Program-made: the position numbers and the translations under genes | In this document: positions 23,255-34,948 of the stretch, piece after piece | Layout: each line of letters begins with the position of its first letter | Position numbering within the stretch: position 1 is the stretch's first letter | Notes under the pieces: generated by a model | Told to the model about the DNA's origin: nothing | Seen by the model: only the letters and a program-made list of their open reading frames with translations | The model's database searches: none | Assembly (NCBI RefSeq): GCF_001949145.1 | Contig: NW_019091491.1 | Location: 1 to 64,000 of the forward strand | Origin: Acanthaster planci | Taxonomy: Eukaryota > Echinodermata > Asteroidea > Valvatida > Acanthasteridae | Direction of reading: 5' to 3' | Length of the DNA: 64,000 nucleotides

Positions 23255-25375
23255 GACTGAAAATTTGTGAGAATCCAGCCAGCTCAGCTGAAGGACTTAA
23301 TGAAGTCAAATGTCAGCATCCTTCCGTCTTCATGAGACGATGTAGTAGTTCCAGTTTCTGCTCATCTGCACCTGCAGGAGTGGCTGTAAAGCCCAACCCG
23401 CGAGTGGCAGTCCCGTTGGCAATTGGCACAGATGAAAAAGCTAGGTTTCTGTTGCAGGAGCTGTTTATCTTTCCGCCTTGATCTTTTGGCGGCGATGGCT
23501 GTGTTTCTAGACTCCTCAACCATCCACACACCGCTCTTCACAGTTGTGTGCCAGGACGTGCGGTCCTCAGCAAGGTCCTCCCACGTGGCCGTACTGCTTC
23601 AGGTCTCTCTTGCAGACATCTTTAAAGCGTAGGCGAGGGCGTCCGATTGGTCGTGCGCCCTCAGCCAGCTCGCCATACAAGAGGTCCTTACGGATGCGGC
23701 CAGGGTCCATTCTTTGTACGTGGCCAAGCCATCGTAGACGTCTCTCTCTCAGGATGGCGACCATGCTCATCATGCCGGCACGCTGGAGCACCTTCACGTC
23801 GGAAACCTTATCCTGCCAGCGGATGTGAAGAATGCGTCACAGGCACCTAAGGTGGAGACTGTGGAGTCTCTTTTCCTGCCTTGCATTGGGGGTCCATGCC
23901 TCGCTGCCATAGAGGAGGGTAGTGAGCACACAGGCCTGGTAGACGCGCAGCCTTGTCTTCTCCGTGAGGCTGGAGTTATATCAGACTCTCTGGTGTAGCT
24001 TGGACATGGCTGCGGCGGCCTTTGTGATCCTGCTGCTTATCTCTGCCTCCAGGGAGAGCAAGCTTGAGATGGTGGACCCAAGATAGGTGAAGTCGTCCAC
24101 AGCTTCCAGCACGTGGCCGTCGATGGTGATCGTAGGGGGCTGGTCCGTACCCTGCGCCATGATGTTGGCCTTCTTCAGACTGATGATCAATCCGAACTCC
24201 TTGCAGGCGAGGAGAGGCAGGCGACAAGCTGCTAGAGGCCTTCTTGCGCGTGAGACCCGAGGGCTGAGGCATCCGCGAAAAGAACTTCGCGGCTGAGCAC
24301 CTGGGTCACCTTCGTCTTGGCACGGAGACGGGCAATGTTAAAGAGCTTACCGTCCGCCGGGTGTAAATGTAAACCCCCTCACTGCAGTCCTTGAAGGCGT
24401 ACTGGAGGTCCACAGAGAAGAAGATACGAAAAAGCGTCGGCGCGAGGACAAAGCACTGCTTTACACCACTGCTGACAGGGAAGGCCTCTGAGGTGGCGCC
24501 ATTGACACACACCGTGCTATGCATGTTGTCGTGGAAGGAAGCAGGTGTGAGGGGGAGCCGATCTTCTGGAGGATCTTGAGCAGTCCGCTCCTGCTGACTA
24601 GGTCGAATGCCTTCGTAGGATTGATGAAGGCAAGGCAGCGAGAAAACCATGTCCACCGTCGACTGGCCAGCACAAAAGCCACACTGGGACTCTTTGTAGA
24701 CGCGGGAGGCGAGGGTCTGCAAGCGGACAAGGGCAACTCGTGCGAAGACTTTTCCCATGATGCTGAGGAGGGACATCCCTCGGTAACTGTTGCAATCGCT
24801 TCTGTTGCCCTTCTTCTTATATAAGGTGACGATATTAGCGTTGTGCATGTCCTGAGCAATGTGGCCTTCCTCCCAGCATCGGCAGAGCAACTCATGTAGG
24901 GGCACAAGTAGCCCAGGCTACCTGCTGCTCAGTACTTCTGCCGGAATGACGTCGCTCCCTGGGGCCTTCCCAGTATCGAGGCAGTTGATGGCTTTGCTGA
25001 GCTCCTCCTCTGTGGGTGGGTCGTCGAGCTCTTCCATCACTGGCAGGTCAGGGGTGGCGGCCAGGGTGTCGTCAGTGACGACAATCTGCGTAGCATACAG
25101 CTCTAGGTAGTGCTCCACCCAGCGTTCGACCTGCTTGCACTGATCGGTGATTACGTCGCCTGTCTTCGACTTGAAGGGGGCAGACTTGGTGGGGGCTGGG
25201 CCTGTCGCTTTCTTGATCCCCTCATGCATGCCTCTCGCGTCTCCTCTGTCTGCAGCTGACTGGATACTGCTACATAGGTTCAGCCAGTAGATGTTGGCGC
25301 AGCGGCGGGCAGTCTGCTGGGACGTTCTCCTGGCTGCCCTGAGCACGGCAGGCGTGCTGGGGATTGGACAGCACT
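23255..25375 (-). mobile_element. Non-LTR retrotransposon (LINE), 5'-truncated, inactive
   Basis: Minus strand. 25346-24918 holds the linker before RT (EEELSKAINCLDTGKAPGSD). 24905-24306 holds the RT N-terminal half (IVTLYKKKGNRSDCNSYRGM, SQCGFCAGQSTVDMVFS, SSGVKQCFVLAPTLFRIFF). Then come VLFADASAL at the catalytic site, FTYLGSTIS (24.1 kb), LRWLGHVQRMDPGRIRKDLL (23.75 kb) and a C-terminal Cys/His finger ending about 23362. Several frame changes break the ORF, and the expected FADD box reads FADA. It is the GC-richest stretch of the left half, as expected for a younger insertion. Confidence 0.9.
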
Positions 25376-25432
25376 GTGAGTGGGTGTGCCCTAAGTCACT
25401 TGCTGAGTAATACTACATTCTAATTGGCTAAT

Positions 25433-26802
25433 ATATTGTGGCGGGACAACTGACACCTTTTTGTGGCGGACCAGCAGACTGGCCTGATCGGAGACAGAAT
25501 TGACCTGGCCTAACTCCAAAAATATATTTATTTAACCTTACGCAAGAATGAGCGGCTATCCAAACACAAGGGGGGATATCAGTTAACGAACGGTGGACTA
25601 TGCCTTAGGGGCTGTTCGTTTGGTGGAAGTTTACCACCGCTCTGTGATTAGGTAATTGATCCCAATGTCAAGAAAGATTACAATTAATGTCAATAAGGGA
25701 TACAGGTCTGACTAAATCTCACGGTGACCAGTGATTTCTAAGGCAGTTATATGATTGGTTTATTCAATGTCAGTGCTCAGTTATCCTTTATATACAACAG
25801 CAATTAACTATATACAAAATTATCCTCACGGGGAGGTAATCCTACGTGGTCAACTGCACCACGAACGTGATTAATCTGCCTTATCCTTAACCTACACCAG
25901 AATAACCCTCATCGTGATCAGGGTAAACCTCACAGCGATCATGGTAACCCTCACAATAACCAGGTAACCCTCACAGTGATCAGGGTAACCCTCAAGTCTA
26001 AATAAATAATCTACCGATGGCTTATAACTGATAAGACTTGACCACACAAGCAAATACAACCTTCGTAATTGTCCAACACAACAGGGTAGACTTATACAAC
26101 AATAATCTCTACTGCCTTAAGAAGCAACACAGTTCCCAAATTGCAACACGGTTTAATGTGACTTAAATAACCCTCACCCACTTCAAGTTATTACGAAATA
26201 GCACAGGTAAGTTGATTAAGAAGGCGATTATAATAGTCCTCACCAGACTCTCACGGAAACCTGCACCCAGTAAACCTCAACGAGGAAAGCAAGCTCCCAG
26301 ACCAGGACTGCAACCAACCGTCGCTATGCCAACAAGCATGGAACAACAGCACACAATCCTTCTAGTCTAAGCTTCGCTAATTCCCCAATTAACTGGTTCA
26401 ATCGGGTTCCGTAACCCTATAATCTACCACTTCTGAAATAAACGAGACTGTCTAACGATTCCCAATCTTCAAAAAGATCTGATATAATCGGCAGCTCCGG
26501 CAACTGAGAACAAGCACCACACTAACGATCGCACCAGGTACACTTGAGGTAGACCCCCAACCACCGGCGGTCGTACGTCAGATTTACTCTCGAAACACAA
26601 TACAACTCCACAGAGCTCTGGTTAGCACGCTGCCATCTTGAGAAGTCCCCGCAACCCACGCAGCAAGCGCCCAAACCTAAGGTAATGCGTGCCTCTGATT
26701 GGTTGCCGCGCGCATGTTTAATGCATAAATTAGACGCGCCTGAATTATTATTGACCCAGACTAAACACAAGTCTGCGCAGCTACCCTGTTTCGCCACAAT
26801 AT
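25433..26802. mobile_element. Putative non-autonomous DNA transposon with terminal inverted repeats
   Basis: ATATTGTGGCG at 25433-25443 is repeated inverted as CGCCACAATAT at 26792-26802, about 1.37 kb apart. No transposase is visible; a 131-codon frame on the minus strand (26522-26917) crosses the right end and matches nothing I know. It contains a 21-bp minisatellite. The inverted repeat is short, so the call is tentative. Confidence 0.45.
25909..26002. repeat. 21-bp minisatellite, about 4.5 copies
   Basis: Imperfect tandem copies of GGTAACCCTCACAGTGATCA with about 10-20% divergence. It lies inside the inverted-repeat-bounded element at 25.4-26.8 kb. Confidence 0.8.
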
Positions 26803-26929
26803 CCTCTACACTTTTGATAATGACATGCCTTATTGTTAGTAAAGATATAGGGAACGTGGAAGACTGTAGGGCTGAACGAATGACTATAAACCTTACTGAG
26901 ATTGGATTTGGGGCCAAAATATAAGTTTA

Positions 26930-27990
26930 AGAAAAAAGTCCCAATTACCCCCTCTCCATTCAAAGCCTGATATACTACAAAACATACGCAAGACGAACAG
27001 AGAGATGATGACAATTATAAAACCCTTGTTGTTTTCTGGATATAAATTTGCACTTACATTTGGTGACAAATAGGGAAGGACCTAGAATCGTATTTTCCAA
27101 TGATGAAAATAGATCATAAGAAAGAGACATCATGCCTAAAAAGCCGGACTTTTTGAAGTTTGTTAAAAGCTTTCCGGTTTTGCTTGTGGGGTTCGTTTTT
27201 GTACTTATTTCGAAGATGCAAAATCAATAATTTGACAGAATGAGGTAATGATCCGTCATCCATGTGGCAAATTTGCATTTACCATTTGTCATTGGAAAAT
27301 TCACAGAATGTAGGAGAATTATGATCTTGGGAAGTAGATACACATGTGAACTTTCTACTTATGCATGATAAGGGAACGCATGTCGCAGCTTAATGCACTG
27401 TAAAAATTAGATATGTGGCGGATATCAAGCACAAAGACATTGTTTCTGAGGAGAGTCCATGAAGAAAACAGGCTGAAGGGTCATTACGACAAAGGCCAAG
27501 TTGTTTTTATGCTTACTGGATTCCAGATCAGCCTCTTTCTATGCTATTCAAACGTGGACGACATGGGTCGGTAAAAGGTCCAAGCGGTTGCTATTTCCCT
27601 TCACGTATGGAAGGGACGTTGGCCCAAGAACCCAACAAGGTTACACTCATTTTTTCTAAGGGTAAACTTTAAAAAGGACATTTTTTCTGTATTCCCCAAA
27701 GAAAAGCGCTTTTGCGCTCAGGCTTTTTTTTTGTGGTTCTGAATTGGGTCTCAATATTTAACATGTTTTGGAAGATGAAAACCCATTGTTTCTAGAATTT
27801 TCAGCTAGAAAAGCTCAAAGACATTCAGACAGCAATAAACCATTACTCATTACAGTAATTGAGATTTCATTAGAAGCTACCTGATAAAAAGACAGATAAT
27901 CTTCATAGGCATGACTGAAAGGCTTATTCGTTCGAATGAATCCTCAAGGGGACTATAATTAATTGCTATGCCTTGGCCTAGGGCAGAATT
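26930..27990. repeat. Segmental duplication copy A2
   Basis: Diverged copy of 19150-20590 immediately after the inverted-repeat element, ending before unit 4 exon 1. Non-coding. Confidence 0.75.
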
Positions 27991-28124
27991 ACATTTACTA
28001 AATTACAAAAGTGCAAATAGTGAACAATGAAGTATACAAAGACCATGACGTCAGCACAAATCACGAATTACCATGTAAATGGAACAGAATCATTGTATTA
28101 CCTCATTTTTAAACAGAACAGCAG

Positions 28125-28205
28125 GCCCTGCTGGTCATTTTTCAACCTCGCTTTCTGGGGAGCATGCAAGGCGAAAACGGACAGAAACGAGGAAAGCAAC
28201 TGGGA
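28125..28205 (+). pseudogene. Methyltransf_FA gene unit 4, exon 1 remnant
   Basis: Only the end of exon 1 is left: GGGGAGCATGCAAGGCGAAA and GAGGAAAGCAACT, followed by GGGAGTAATG where the donor GTAAGTAATG stands in unit 2. Signal-peptide part deleted. Confidence 0.5.
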
Positions 28206-28304
28206 GTAATGATCTTTACCCCAAGTTAGGGGTAATTATACTCAGTGATTAAAGTGTGTAACAATTTGAAGAATTCTCCTCTTTTCTTTGGGGTATTAGT
28301 ATTA

Positions 28305-28400
28305 TTTAGTGGCCTTAAGTGGTAGTGTTACTCCAAAGTCCGGGGTCAGAACTTCGAATTAAGAAATTTGGCACAACTACATTTGTTGGAGATAAGTTGA
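28305..28400 (+). mobile_element. tRNA-derived SINE remnant, unit 4
   Basis: CTTAAGTGGTAGTGTTACTC and GGGGTCAGAACTTCGAATT at the same relative position after exon 1. B box mutated at its end. Confidence 0.55.
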
Positions 28401-28557
28401 GGATTCTATTATTAAGGAAGAAATTTGGACATTTAGTTTTAAAAGGCATTTCCATTTTACCAGCCCTCATGACCTTGATACCGAACTGAGTAGTATTGGT
28501 ACTTGGTTAAGACAGTAAACTAAAGCTCATCGTAGTGTGGTAGTTTACAGATTTAAG

Positions 28558-28705
28558 ATGCTATGCACCGTTTGTTAAGATGAACTGAGGATTTTTCACT
28601 TAAGGATTTATAAACGTCGTAATACAAAAAATTACAGCCAAACGATTTACTTCTGACTAATAAAACAGCTTCCTCGTTCTTCACTATTGGTATAAACAAC
28701 TGTGA
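28558..28705 (+). pseudogene. Methyltransf_FA gene unit 4, exon 2 remnant
   Basis: ATGCTATGCACCGTTTG and then degenerate sequence down to AAACAGCTTCCTCGTTCTTC, aligned to unit 1 exon 2. The second half with the donor is deleted. Confidence 0.5.
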
Positions 28706-28990
28706 AAAGTACAAGGTGATAATACCGTGTAAAATTGAAGATTTATAACTTACATCAATAATCACAACCAACATTTTTTTCCATATTGTGTAGAATGTCA
28801 ACCATGTCCTGGGAATCAGACTGAAATGGTTTGAAAATACCCATATGCAGATACCACCTAATACATCTCTGTACATGTACCTTACAAAAACACTGCTTTG
28901 TTTGACAGCTGAATTCGAGATAAAAAATAGAGTTACTTCTGTTTCCAACAAAGGTCTCTATTTAGGCATATGATGTTACTTTGTCACTTC
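28706..28990. repeat. Segmental duplication copy C3
   Basis: Copy of 13615-14010 between exon 2 and exon 3 of unit 4; includes ATTGTGTAGAATGTCAACCA. Confidence 0.7.
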
Positions 28991-29191
28991 TGGCAACAGA
29001 GAAAAGTTTGTTAAAACGAAAAGAAAAAGTGAAGATATCTGTAATTTCGGAATGAAATGTTTCATTTGCATGCCGTACTGTTTTGTACATTGTTTGGTTA
29101 ATGTATATGTTTTATATACAGCGAACTTTACAGTGAAGAATATGGAAAGTACATCCACACAAATTTATTTCTATTTTATACTGTTAATTAG

Positions 29192-29488
29192 CTATCGGGG
29201 TTATTTAAAACAAATGGTAGTCCACCAGACCGTGCTTCTGCACACTGTGTCTCGAACCTGTCACACTTCCTAACCAGATAGGCCTGGTAGATATCAACGA
29301 GTCCCGGTCTTTTCTGGATCGAATACAAAGAGGGCGTGGTCAAGGTCGGTAAAGGAGGACAGGAGGAGGCTCTCTTGGAGTGGGACGCCGGTGTATATCA
29401 CCGGCGTGTACCAACTCAATTGCATGTTGGTATTTCTTCATCGGATGAACCGATAAACTGGGTGTTTTTACAAATTACAGCCGAATAA
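29192..29488 (+). pseudogene. Methyltransf_FA gene unit 4, exon 3
   Basis: The distal part is well kept: FWIEYKEGVVKVGKGGQEEA, LLEWDAGVYHRRVPTQLHVG, ISSSDEPINWVFLQITAE and a stop. The proximal part after the AATTAG acceptor has frameshifts. Confidence 0.7.
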
Positions 29489-31669
29489 AACGTAAAAGCA
29501 TCGTTAGGAACACATCCGTCAAGTGTATGGATAAAAATTAATGAAGTCAATGAAGTTTAATTTGGAAACTTTGATTTACATGAAACATGATGTATGATGC
29601 ACACATTTTAATAACTGTTCGCTCAGTGCAAGTTGTGTTGGGTTGATGAAGAAGTGAGTAAAAATCCAAATTTAATTAACTATGCTGTATAACACATGCT
29701 TTTGTTACTTAAATATAAGTTGTGCTTTCATTGATTGAACTGCTTGTAGCCTTACTGTTTTGTGATTGTTAACGGCAAGTAGGGTTACTTTGGGAATGGT
29801 TCTCACTAGCGCTGAAACAAAAAATGACTATGAAATGAACAGCTCTCGTTTAAAGAAATCTGACTTGTTCAAAACATGAAAGGCAAATTGTCCTTTAAAT
29901 ATTTGGATTGCTTTCGCATCAATCCAGGATGCAATCTTTTCTTTGAAAGAAAACTCCAGCAATTTAGATATATTGGAACTAGAAAGTTATCATTCAGTTC
30001 CTACTGAAAATGTCCAATTCATTTACCTATTTAGACCACTTCACTTATACCATTGGATGCAATTCACATACCAACTGGATCCACCATACTTACCCATTCA
30101 GTAACCAATTCAAAAACCAGTTGCTTTTGCTTAAATTAATAAATAAATTGGAATCAATGGGTCCAATTGGTTTGAATAGTGGATTCGGACATTTTCTTAG
30201 TTGGACCATTTCAAACCAATTGACACCATTTGAATGCCAATTTACAATCCAATTGTAACCAACACAAGAGCCAATTGAAACCATTTCAATACCAATTCAA
30301 ACCAACAAAGCCCCATTTGAAAAATCCATTTGATGGGGGAAAGAAGCTGAAAGCAATCCAATTGGAACCAGTTGCGTCCCATTTGAAATTTCCAATTGAT
30401 CAAGAAAAACAAACAGAGAGAAAGTATACCAATTGGAACCATTTGATTCCCATTTGAAATTCCAATTGCTTGGGGAAAATAAACGGCACCAATTGATTGC
30501 CAGTTGGACCCAATTCATTCCAATTAAATCCAATTCAAAAATCAATTAGTTTGAATAGGCCATTTTTAGTAGGGTTCTGAACAGGAAATTATTACTAACA
30601 TGGAAATAAAACAGCGAAATGAAGGTCTCGTTTTCTCCCGTGGCTTGAACAAGGTTTGTCATAAGAATGCAATGGCATCATTTGGGAAAACCCTTGTGTT
30701 CCAGGGTTTTACAAAAATAATTAAACAGTGATAGCACATTGTACCTTAATTCCCTCACAAGCAGATCATAGATAGAGGTGAGGCTTTTAACAGATAGAAA
30801 TACATAAAGGATGGGCAATGGATCATTCCCCACTATTGGAGGTGAGAAAAAGGGCGGATTTTAGGGTTTTTCTTGACTTCCCAACGGGCAAAATATATTC
30901 AATAGCAAAATATATTCAATAGCACTGAACAAGAGAGAAGTAAACAAAAGCCTTAATTTTAGGGGTTTAAATACTTATAAGAGTTACATTTGTATCATGA
31001 ACAGTGCCCCCAACTGCTTTTCGAATTCCCACGGCAGTCATACCCTATCTCCACATTCCTCGGCCACAGATTCCTGCTCTTACTTTGCTCTTAGTAAAAA
31101 CCTAAAACCCTGTTTGTATAAAAGAGAAGAGCCACACAGAAAGTATTCTGAAAGGGGAATGTACTTCATAATAATTGTTGAATGTTAAATAAAACAAAAG
31201 AAAGAACATGTCAAATTTTAAAAAATTGACTCTTTGGTCTTATCATGTTGAGTCTCTTTATTTGTTGTTAGCTATCGTATCAAATCAAAAGGTTGAAAAG
31301 ACATCAAAATCGCTGGGGAAAATCCATTGGAAATTAGATACATTAGGTGCTGTGTTATCTCAAACAGTAAGAAAATCTATAACCTCGTTTTAATTATGAA
31401 AAACTGACTTTGCCTTGAAGATACGATGTTTACTTGAAAACACTTTCCAATAGATTGGGGTCGGTTATCTCGCTCCCTTGATCATCGCTCGATAATGAAA
31501 CAATATGCTATTATTCGGTTGCCATGACTTCGAGAGAAACCGCAGATTCACCATGGAAACGAAACACAACTTGTATCCAAAACAGCAATGCTTGGTTCTT
31601 GCTTAGTTAAAAGTGATTTGCACTATTCTGACTTACATTTTTCACCAAGTTAGACGCCCAGAATTTAAT
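29489..31669. other. 3' flank of unit 4 and 5' flank of unit 5
   Basis: Duplicated spacer as at 15.6-17.8 kb, interrupted by the CCAATT array (30005-30560). GCCATGACTTCGAGAGAAAC before exon 1 is the same element as in units 1 and 2. Confidence 0.6.
30005..30560. repeat. CCAATT-rich degenerate repeat array
   Basis: Dozens of CCAATT/CAATTG words at 8-20 bp spacing. A longer period is visible in the second half: TCCAATTGGAACCAGTTGCG and ACCAATTGGAACCATTTGAT start units of about 60-75 bp that continue CCCATTTGAAATT and CCAATTG. The motif is near-palindromic. It is an AT-rich satellite-like block in the 3' flank of Methyltransf_FA unit 4. Confidence 0.7.
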
Positions 31670-31894
31670 ATGCTCAATTTAAAGGCTTTTCCTTTGATCT
31701 CATTTATGACTTTTCAACTTGTTATGGAAATTACTCACTTTTCGCTACCTGTGCAAGGAGAGATGTGTAGCGTAATGGCCATGGCTACAGCCGGTGATAA
31801 TTTTACCACACTACCTTATAAGGTATTCGCCACTGTCCAGGGAGCTTGCAGGGTGAATAAAGGCAGAACACAGGGAAGCAGCTTTAAGTTGTAA
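31670..31894 (+). pseudogene. Methyltransf_FA gene unit 5, exon 1
   Basis: MLNLKAFPLISFMTFQLVME, then ITHFSLPVQGEMCSVMAMAT and FATVQGACRVNKGRTQGSSF. The frame is open, but the donor position reads AAGTTG where units 1 and 2 have GTAAG(C/T), so splicing from this exon is probably lost. Confidence 0.55.
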
Positions 31895-32042
31895 TCTTTG
31901 CCTATCGTTGATTATAATTCGATGAATTTAGTGTGCACTATTTCAAAGAAATCTCTTTTAACTGTGGGATATGTAATACACACTACTGCAAACTGCTTGC
32001 TGACTATATACAGTGACCTGAAATACAAATCACAAAATATGT

Positions 32043-32345
32043 GCAGCCTGACGTTTCGATCCTAGCAGAATATTTCTCAAAGGCAAAATGACAAGTGGAC
32101 AGGATAAATGGGGAATCAACCAAGCATGGGTGAATGTTAAAGGACGAAAAGAGAGGTCAGGAAAGCTGCAGGGTGGATAAAGGGGCCTGGGGTAAAGGGG
32201 ACTGCAAGAAAAGCATGGTTGAGCAACAAAGGGAAACTACTTTAATACTAACACTCTTTTCTTGTCTCCTATTTGTCTGCAGATTATACCCCACTTGGGG
32301 TCCAGTTTTTTATTATTATTGTTATTTTTCACCACATCATGTTTA
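32043..32345. mobile_element. Penelope-like element end fragments, two pieces in opposite orientation
   Basis: 32043-32225 matches the 3' non-coding part of the 49.1-49.35 kb Penelope element in the same orientation (shared CCTGACGTTTCGA, ATGACAAGTGGACA, CCAAGCATGGGTGAAT). The next 32228-32345 matches 49360-49430 of that element as reverse complement (GGAAACTACT, CCACTTGGGGTCCAG). Two element ends thus sit side by side, inverted, with no coding part between. Confidence 0.72.
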
Positions 32346-32677
32346 TACATTTTAAACAAACAGAGCTTGTTGAGTAGGGATCCCCTGACAAAAATTAAGT
32401 AGCGTAGAATATTAAGCTACGTTATATAAATTCATTCTTTACTTCACAAGATTAAGAATGTACACAGAACCCAGGGCACGATTTCGAAAGAAAAATACAT
32501 TCAGGGTGTAGACGAAAACGAAACAACACTAATAAAAAAATAATAAAAAAATTACTTCCACTGTACAAAGATCTTTACCCTAAACAATAAAAAGTGGACT
32601 ATATTAAAAGGTTATGAACCCCCCCAAATTAAAACAAATCCAGGTAATTAGGGGGGAGCTGGAATCGCTAAAAAAAT

Positions 32678-34050
32678 CTACAATTTCAAGTAGGGACAGG
32701 TTTTCCAGGCAATATTGTGGCGGGCATTCCAAATAGTATAGCTGGAGAGCAAAGCTATCCGGCTAAGATCTTTCTTGAGATTCTGTACTTGTTTTTACTG
32801 GCTTGGAATGTAGCCTGTAGGCGCCTTTCATCCTCTGGTGAGATTAACGTACGACTACCTACTTCAATACAGTAGAAGCTAGGACCGTAACCTTCCTTTG
32901 TAAGGTCGTCAATTAGGGTTTTATATTTAGACACTTTGCGATCATGTGCGAAGTCTATGTTCATTTCAAAAGGAACATTAAGTTTAATTCTTTCAATGGA
33001 CTTGTTATCATGTAGCACAACCATGTCAGGCTTTAAACTAGTGACCAAAATGTTACGAGGAACTGCACCATCTGCATTTGAATGAGCTGAAATATCTGAA
33101 TATAGCATAGCACTATCGAACTTGGATTTATATGCTCTAATAAACTGAGATAAAACTGAGTTGTGGCGTCAAGTAAACCGGCCTTGTTCAAGAGATACTG
33201 GGCAAGAATTCAAAACATGGTTAAGAGTTTCCCTATTTCCACATAACGTGCAATTAGCAATAGTTCTCTTCCCCACAAATTGCAGAGTGTAGGTAAAATT
33301 CGATAGATGCACGAACAGCAAAGCTTAGAACCCCTCTATGTAAACTATAAATTAATGATCTCCATGTAAGGTCCATTGATTGAATGTGCATTAGTTTTAG
33401 CAAGTTACCTTGCTAAACAAGGGGCTGATGTAATTAGGCCAAAATTTGAGTCGATCGTCATAAATTATATTTTCAATCTCAGTCTTAATCATTGACCATG
33501 TCCACTGCTCTAATCTGGAGGAGGCATCGGTGTAGATTGGGTGTCACTGCCTCGATCTCAATTTACCCATTTGTCGGGTCCACTGGGATTCTTGTTCCAA
33601 TTTACAGGCAACTGCATGGGTGACCCAAGGATCTACCTTAACCGAGTACCTTGCATAGGCTAATGAATGAGTTCCTAGATAAATTTTAGACAGCCTGGGC
33701 AAGGCAAGTCCATCTGGACTATGAATAAAAGCAGGGGTAGTGCCATGGGTCGAGAGGCCAAGCCAATTTTTAATGGCATTGGTGTGAACATGGTCACGCA
33801 TTTCAAGTTGAGTATCACATAGCTGGTGGACTGTGAGCATAAATCTAAAAGAAGGGACAGCATAGTTAGAATAAACACGCAGTTTGAACTCATCCCTTAT
33901 CATAGAATCATTAATATTTTTGATAACACTACTCAATTCGTTTTTCACACCATCGAAAATGCCCTTGGTTTTGCCTTTGAAAGTAATCAAACGTCCAAAA
34001 TACCTCTCAGGTGCATCCTTTATACAGACTGCATGGCGAGTTTATGGTCT
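32678..34050 (-). mobile_element. C-terminal half of an R2-like LINE with restriction-like endonuclease, decayed
   Basis: On the minus strand, 33990-33544 reads LITFKGKTKGIFDGVKNELS, VYSNYAVPSFRFMLTVHQL and SPDGLALPRLSKIYLGTHSLA: the thumb/connector of R2/NeSL-type elements. 33.3-33.2 kb gives a zinc knuckle CTLCGNRETLNHVLNSC. 33108-32755 gives the PD-(D/E)XK-type nuclease (PDMVVLHDNKS, LNVPFEMNIDFAHDRKVSKY, IEVGSRTLISP). The C-terminus YTIWNARHNIAWKTCPYLKL ends at 32678. Stops and frameshifts interrupt it; it is not flanked by rDNA. Confidence 0.82.
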
Positions 34051-34239
34051 ATTACAAAAGTTCAATCATCAGGACTACCACTACGAATAGATCTTTAGAA
34101 TAGAGCTTTAATTATATATCCTTATGGGACTCATTGAGCTACTGTTGCGAGAGAATAAGATCTATCTTCCAAATATACAACCTGCCTGCGATTTGAGAGA
34201 TAGCTTTTGAACCATTCTGAAGAAGTGCCTCTTTTACTA

Positions 34240-34880
34240 TAATAGGTCAATTCAGATTAAAGAATATCACGATTAATGGTATCAAAGGCCTTCAAGAGGT
34301 CTAGAAGTATTCCAAGTGTACTTCTTGACAAATTAAGATTAACTGCCATTTTATCAATTAAGTGGATAATGACATGAGACGTTGAGTTATTTTCGAGAGA
34401 ACCAAACTGAGTGTCAGATAAATCTTACAATCGTTCATAAATTTGATTGTACGACTATAAATGATTCGTTCAAGAAAATTAAAGAATGTGGTTAAAACTG
34501 AAATCGGCCTACAGTTATTTACCGTTCTCGAATCGCCAGACTTGAATATGGGAGTAACTCTAGCAATCTTCATCTGGTCAGGAAATATACCCTAAGAGAC
34601 TGATAAATTCAAAATGTAGTTTAATTAAGGGCGTGAATATTGAACAAATAATTTCCTTGATCAGTTTTCTAGTTATTAGCACAGCGACGACAAGTATTTG
34701 CGAGAAGTACGAACTAATTGCATTGGTTAGTGGATTAAGATGTTGGTATAAGGATGCAAAGATTTTGGGCGATATATTCTCGGCGACTTCTAATTTTAAC
34801 TGAGCTTTCCTTTTGTCTTCCTGCATTCGTCCGTACTTGGTTGGTTCCCCTTTTGCTTGTTTGTCCTGTCTACTTGTCAT
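34240..34880 (-). mobile_element. Fragment of a second LINE: RT motifs 0-3, jockey/CR1-like
   Basis: FPDQMKIARVTPIFKSGDSR, NCRPISVLTTFFNFLERIIY, then in shifted frames TQFGSLENNSTSHVIIHLID and LLDLLKAFDTINRDIL. These are the first half of an RT of the jockey/CR1 group, different from the R2-like element that lies directly downstream. At least two frameshifts. Confidence 0.82.
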
Positions 34881-34948
34881 TTTGCCTTTGAGAAAGATTC
34901 TGCCAGGATAAAAACGTTATTTTATTTAGAAGACTGCTGACTTTACAT

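Noticed and set aside
26522-26917. 131-codon minus-strand frame as a transposase
   Set aside because: No DDE or other transposase motifs, and it crosses the inverted-repeat boundary.
30005-30560. CRISPR-like array
   Set aside because: The sequence is eukaryotic, repeats are degenerate and of irregular spacing, and there are no constant repeat/unique spacer units.
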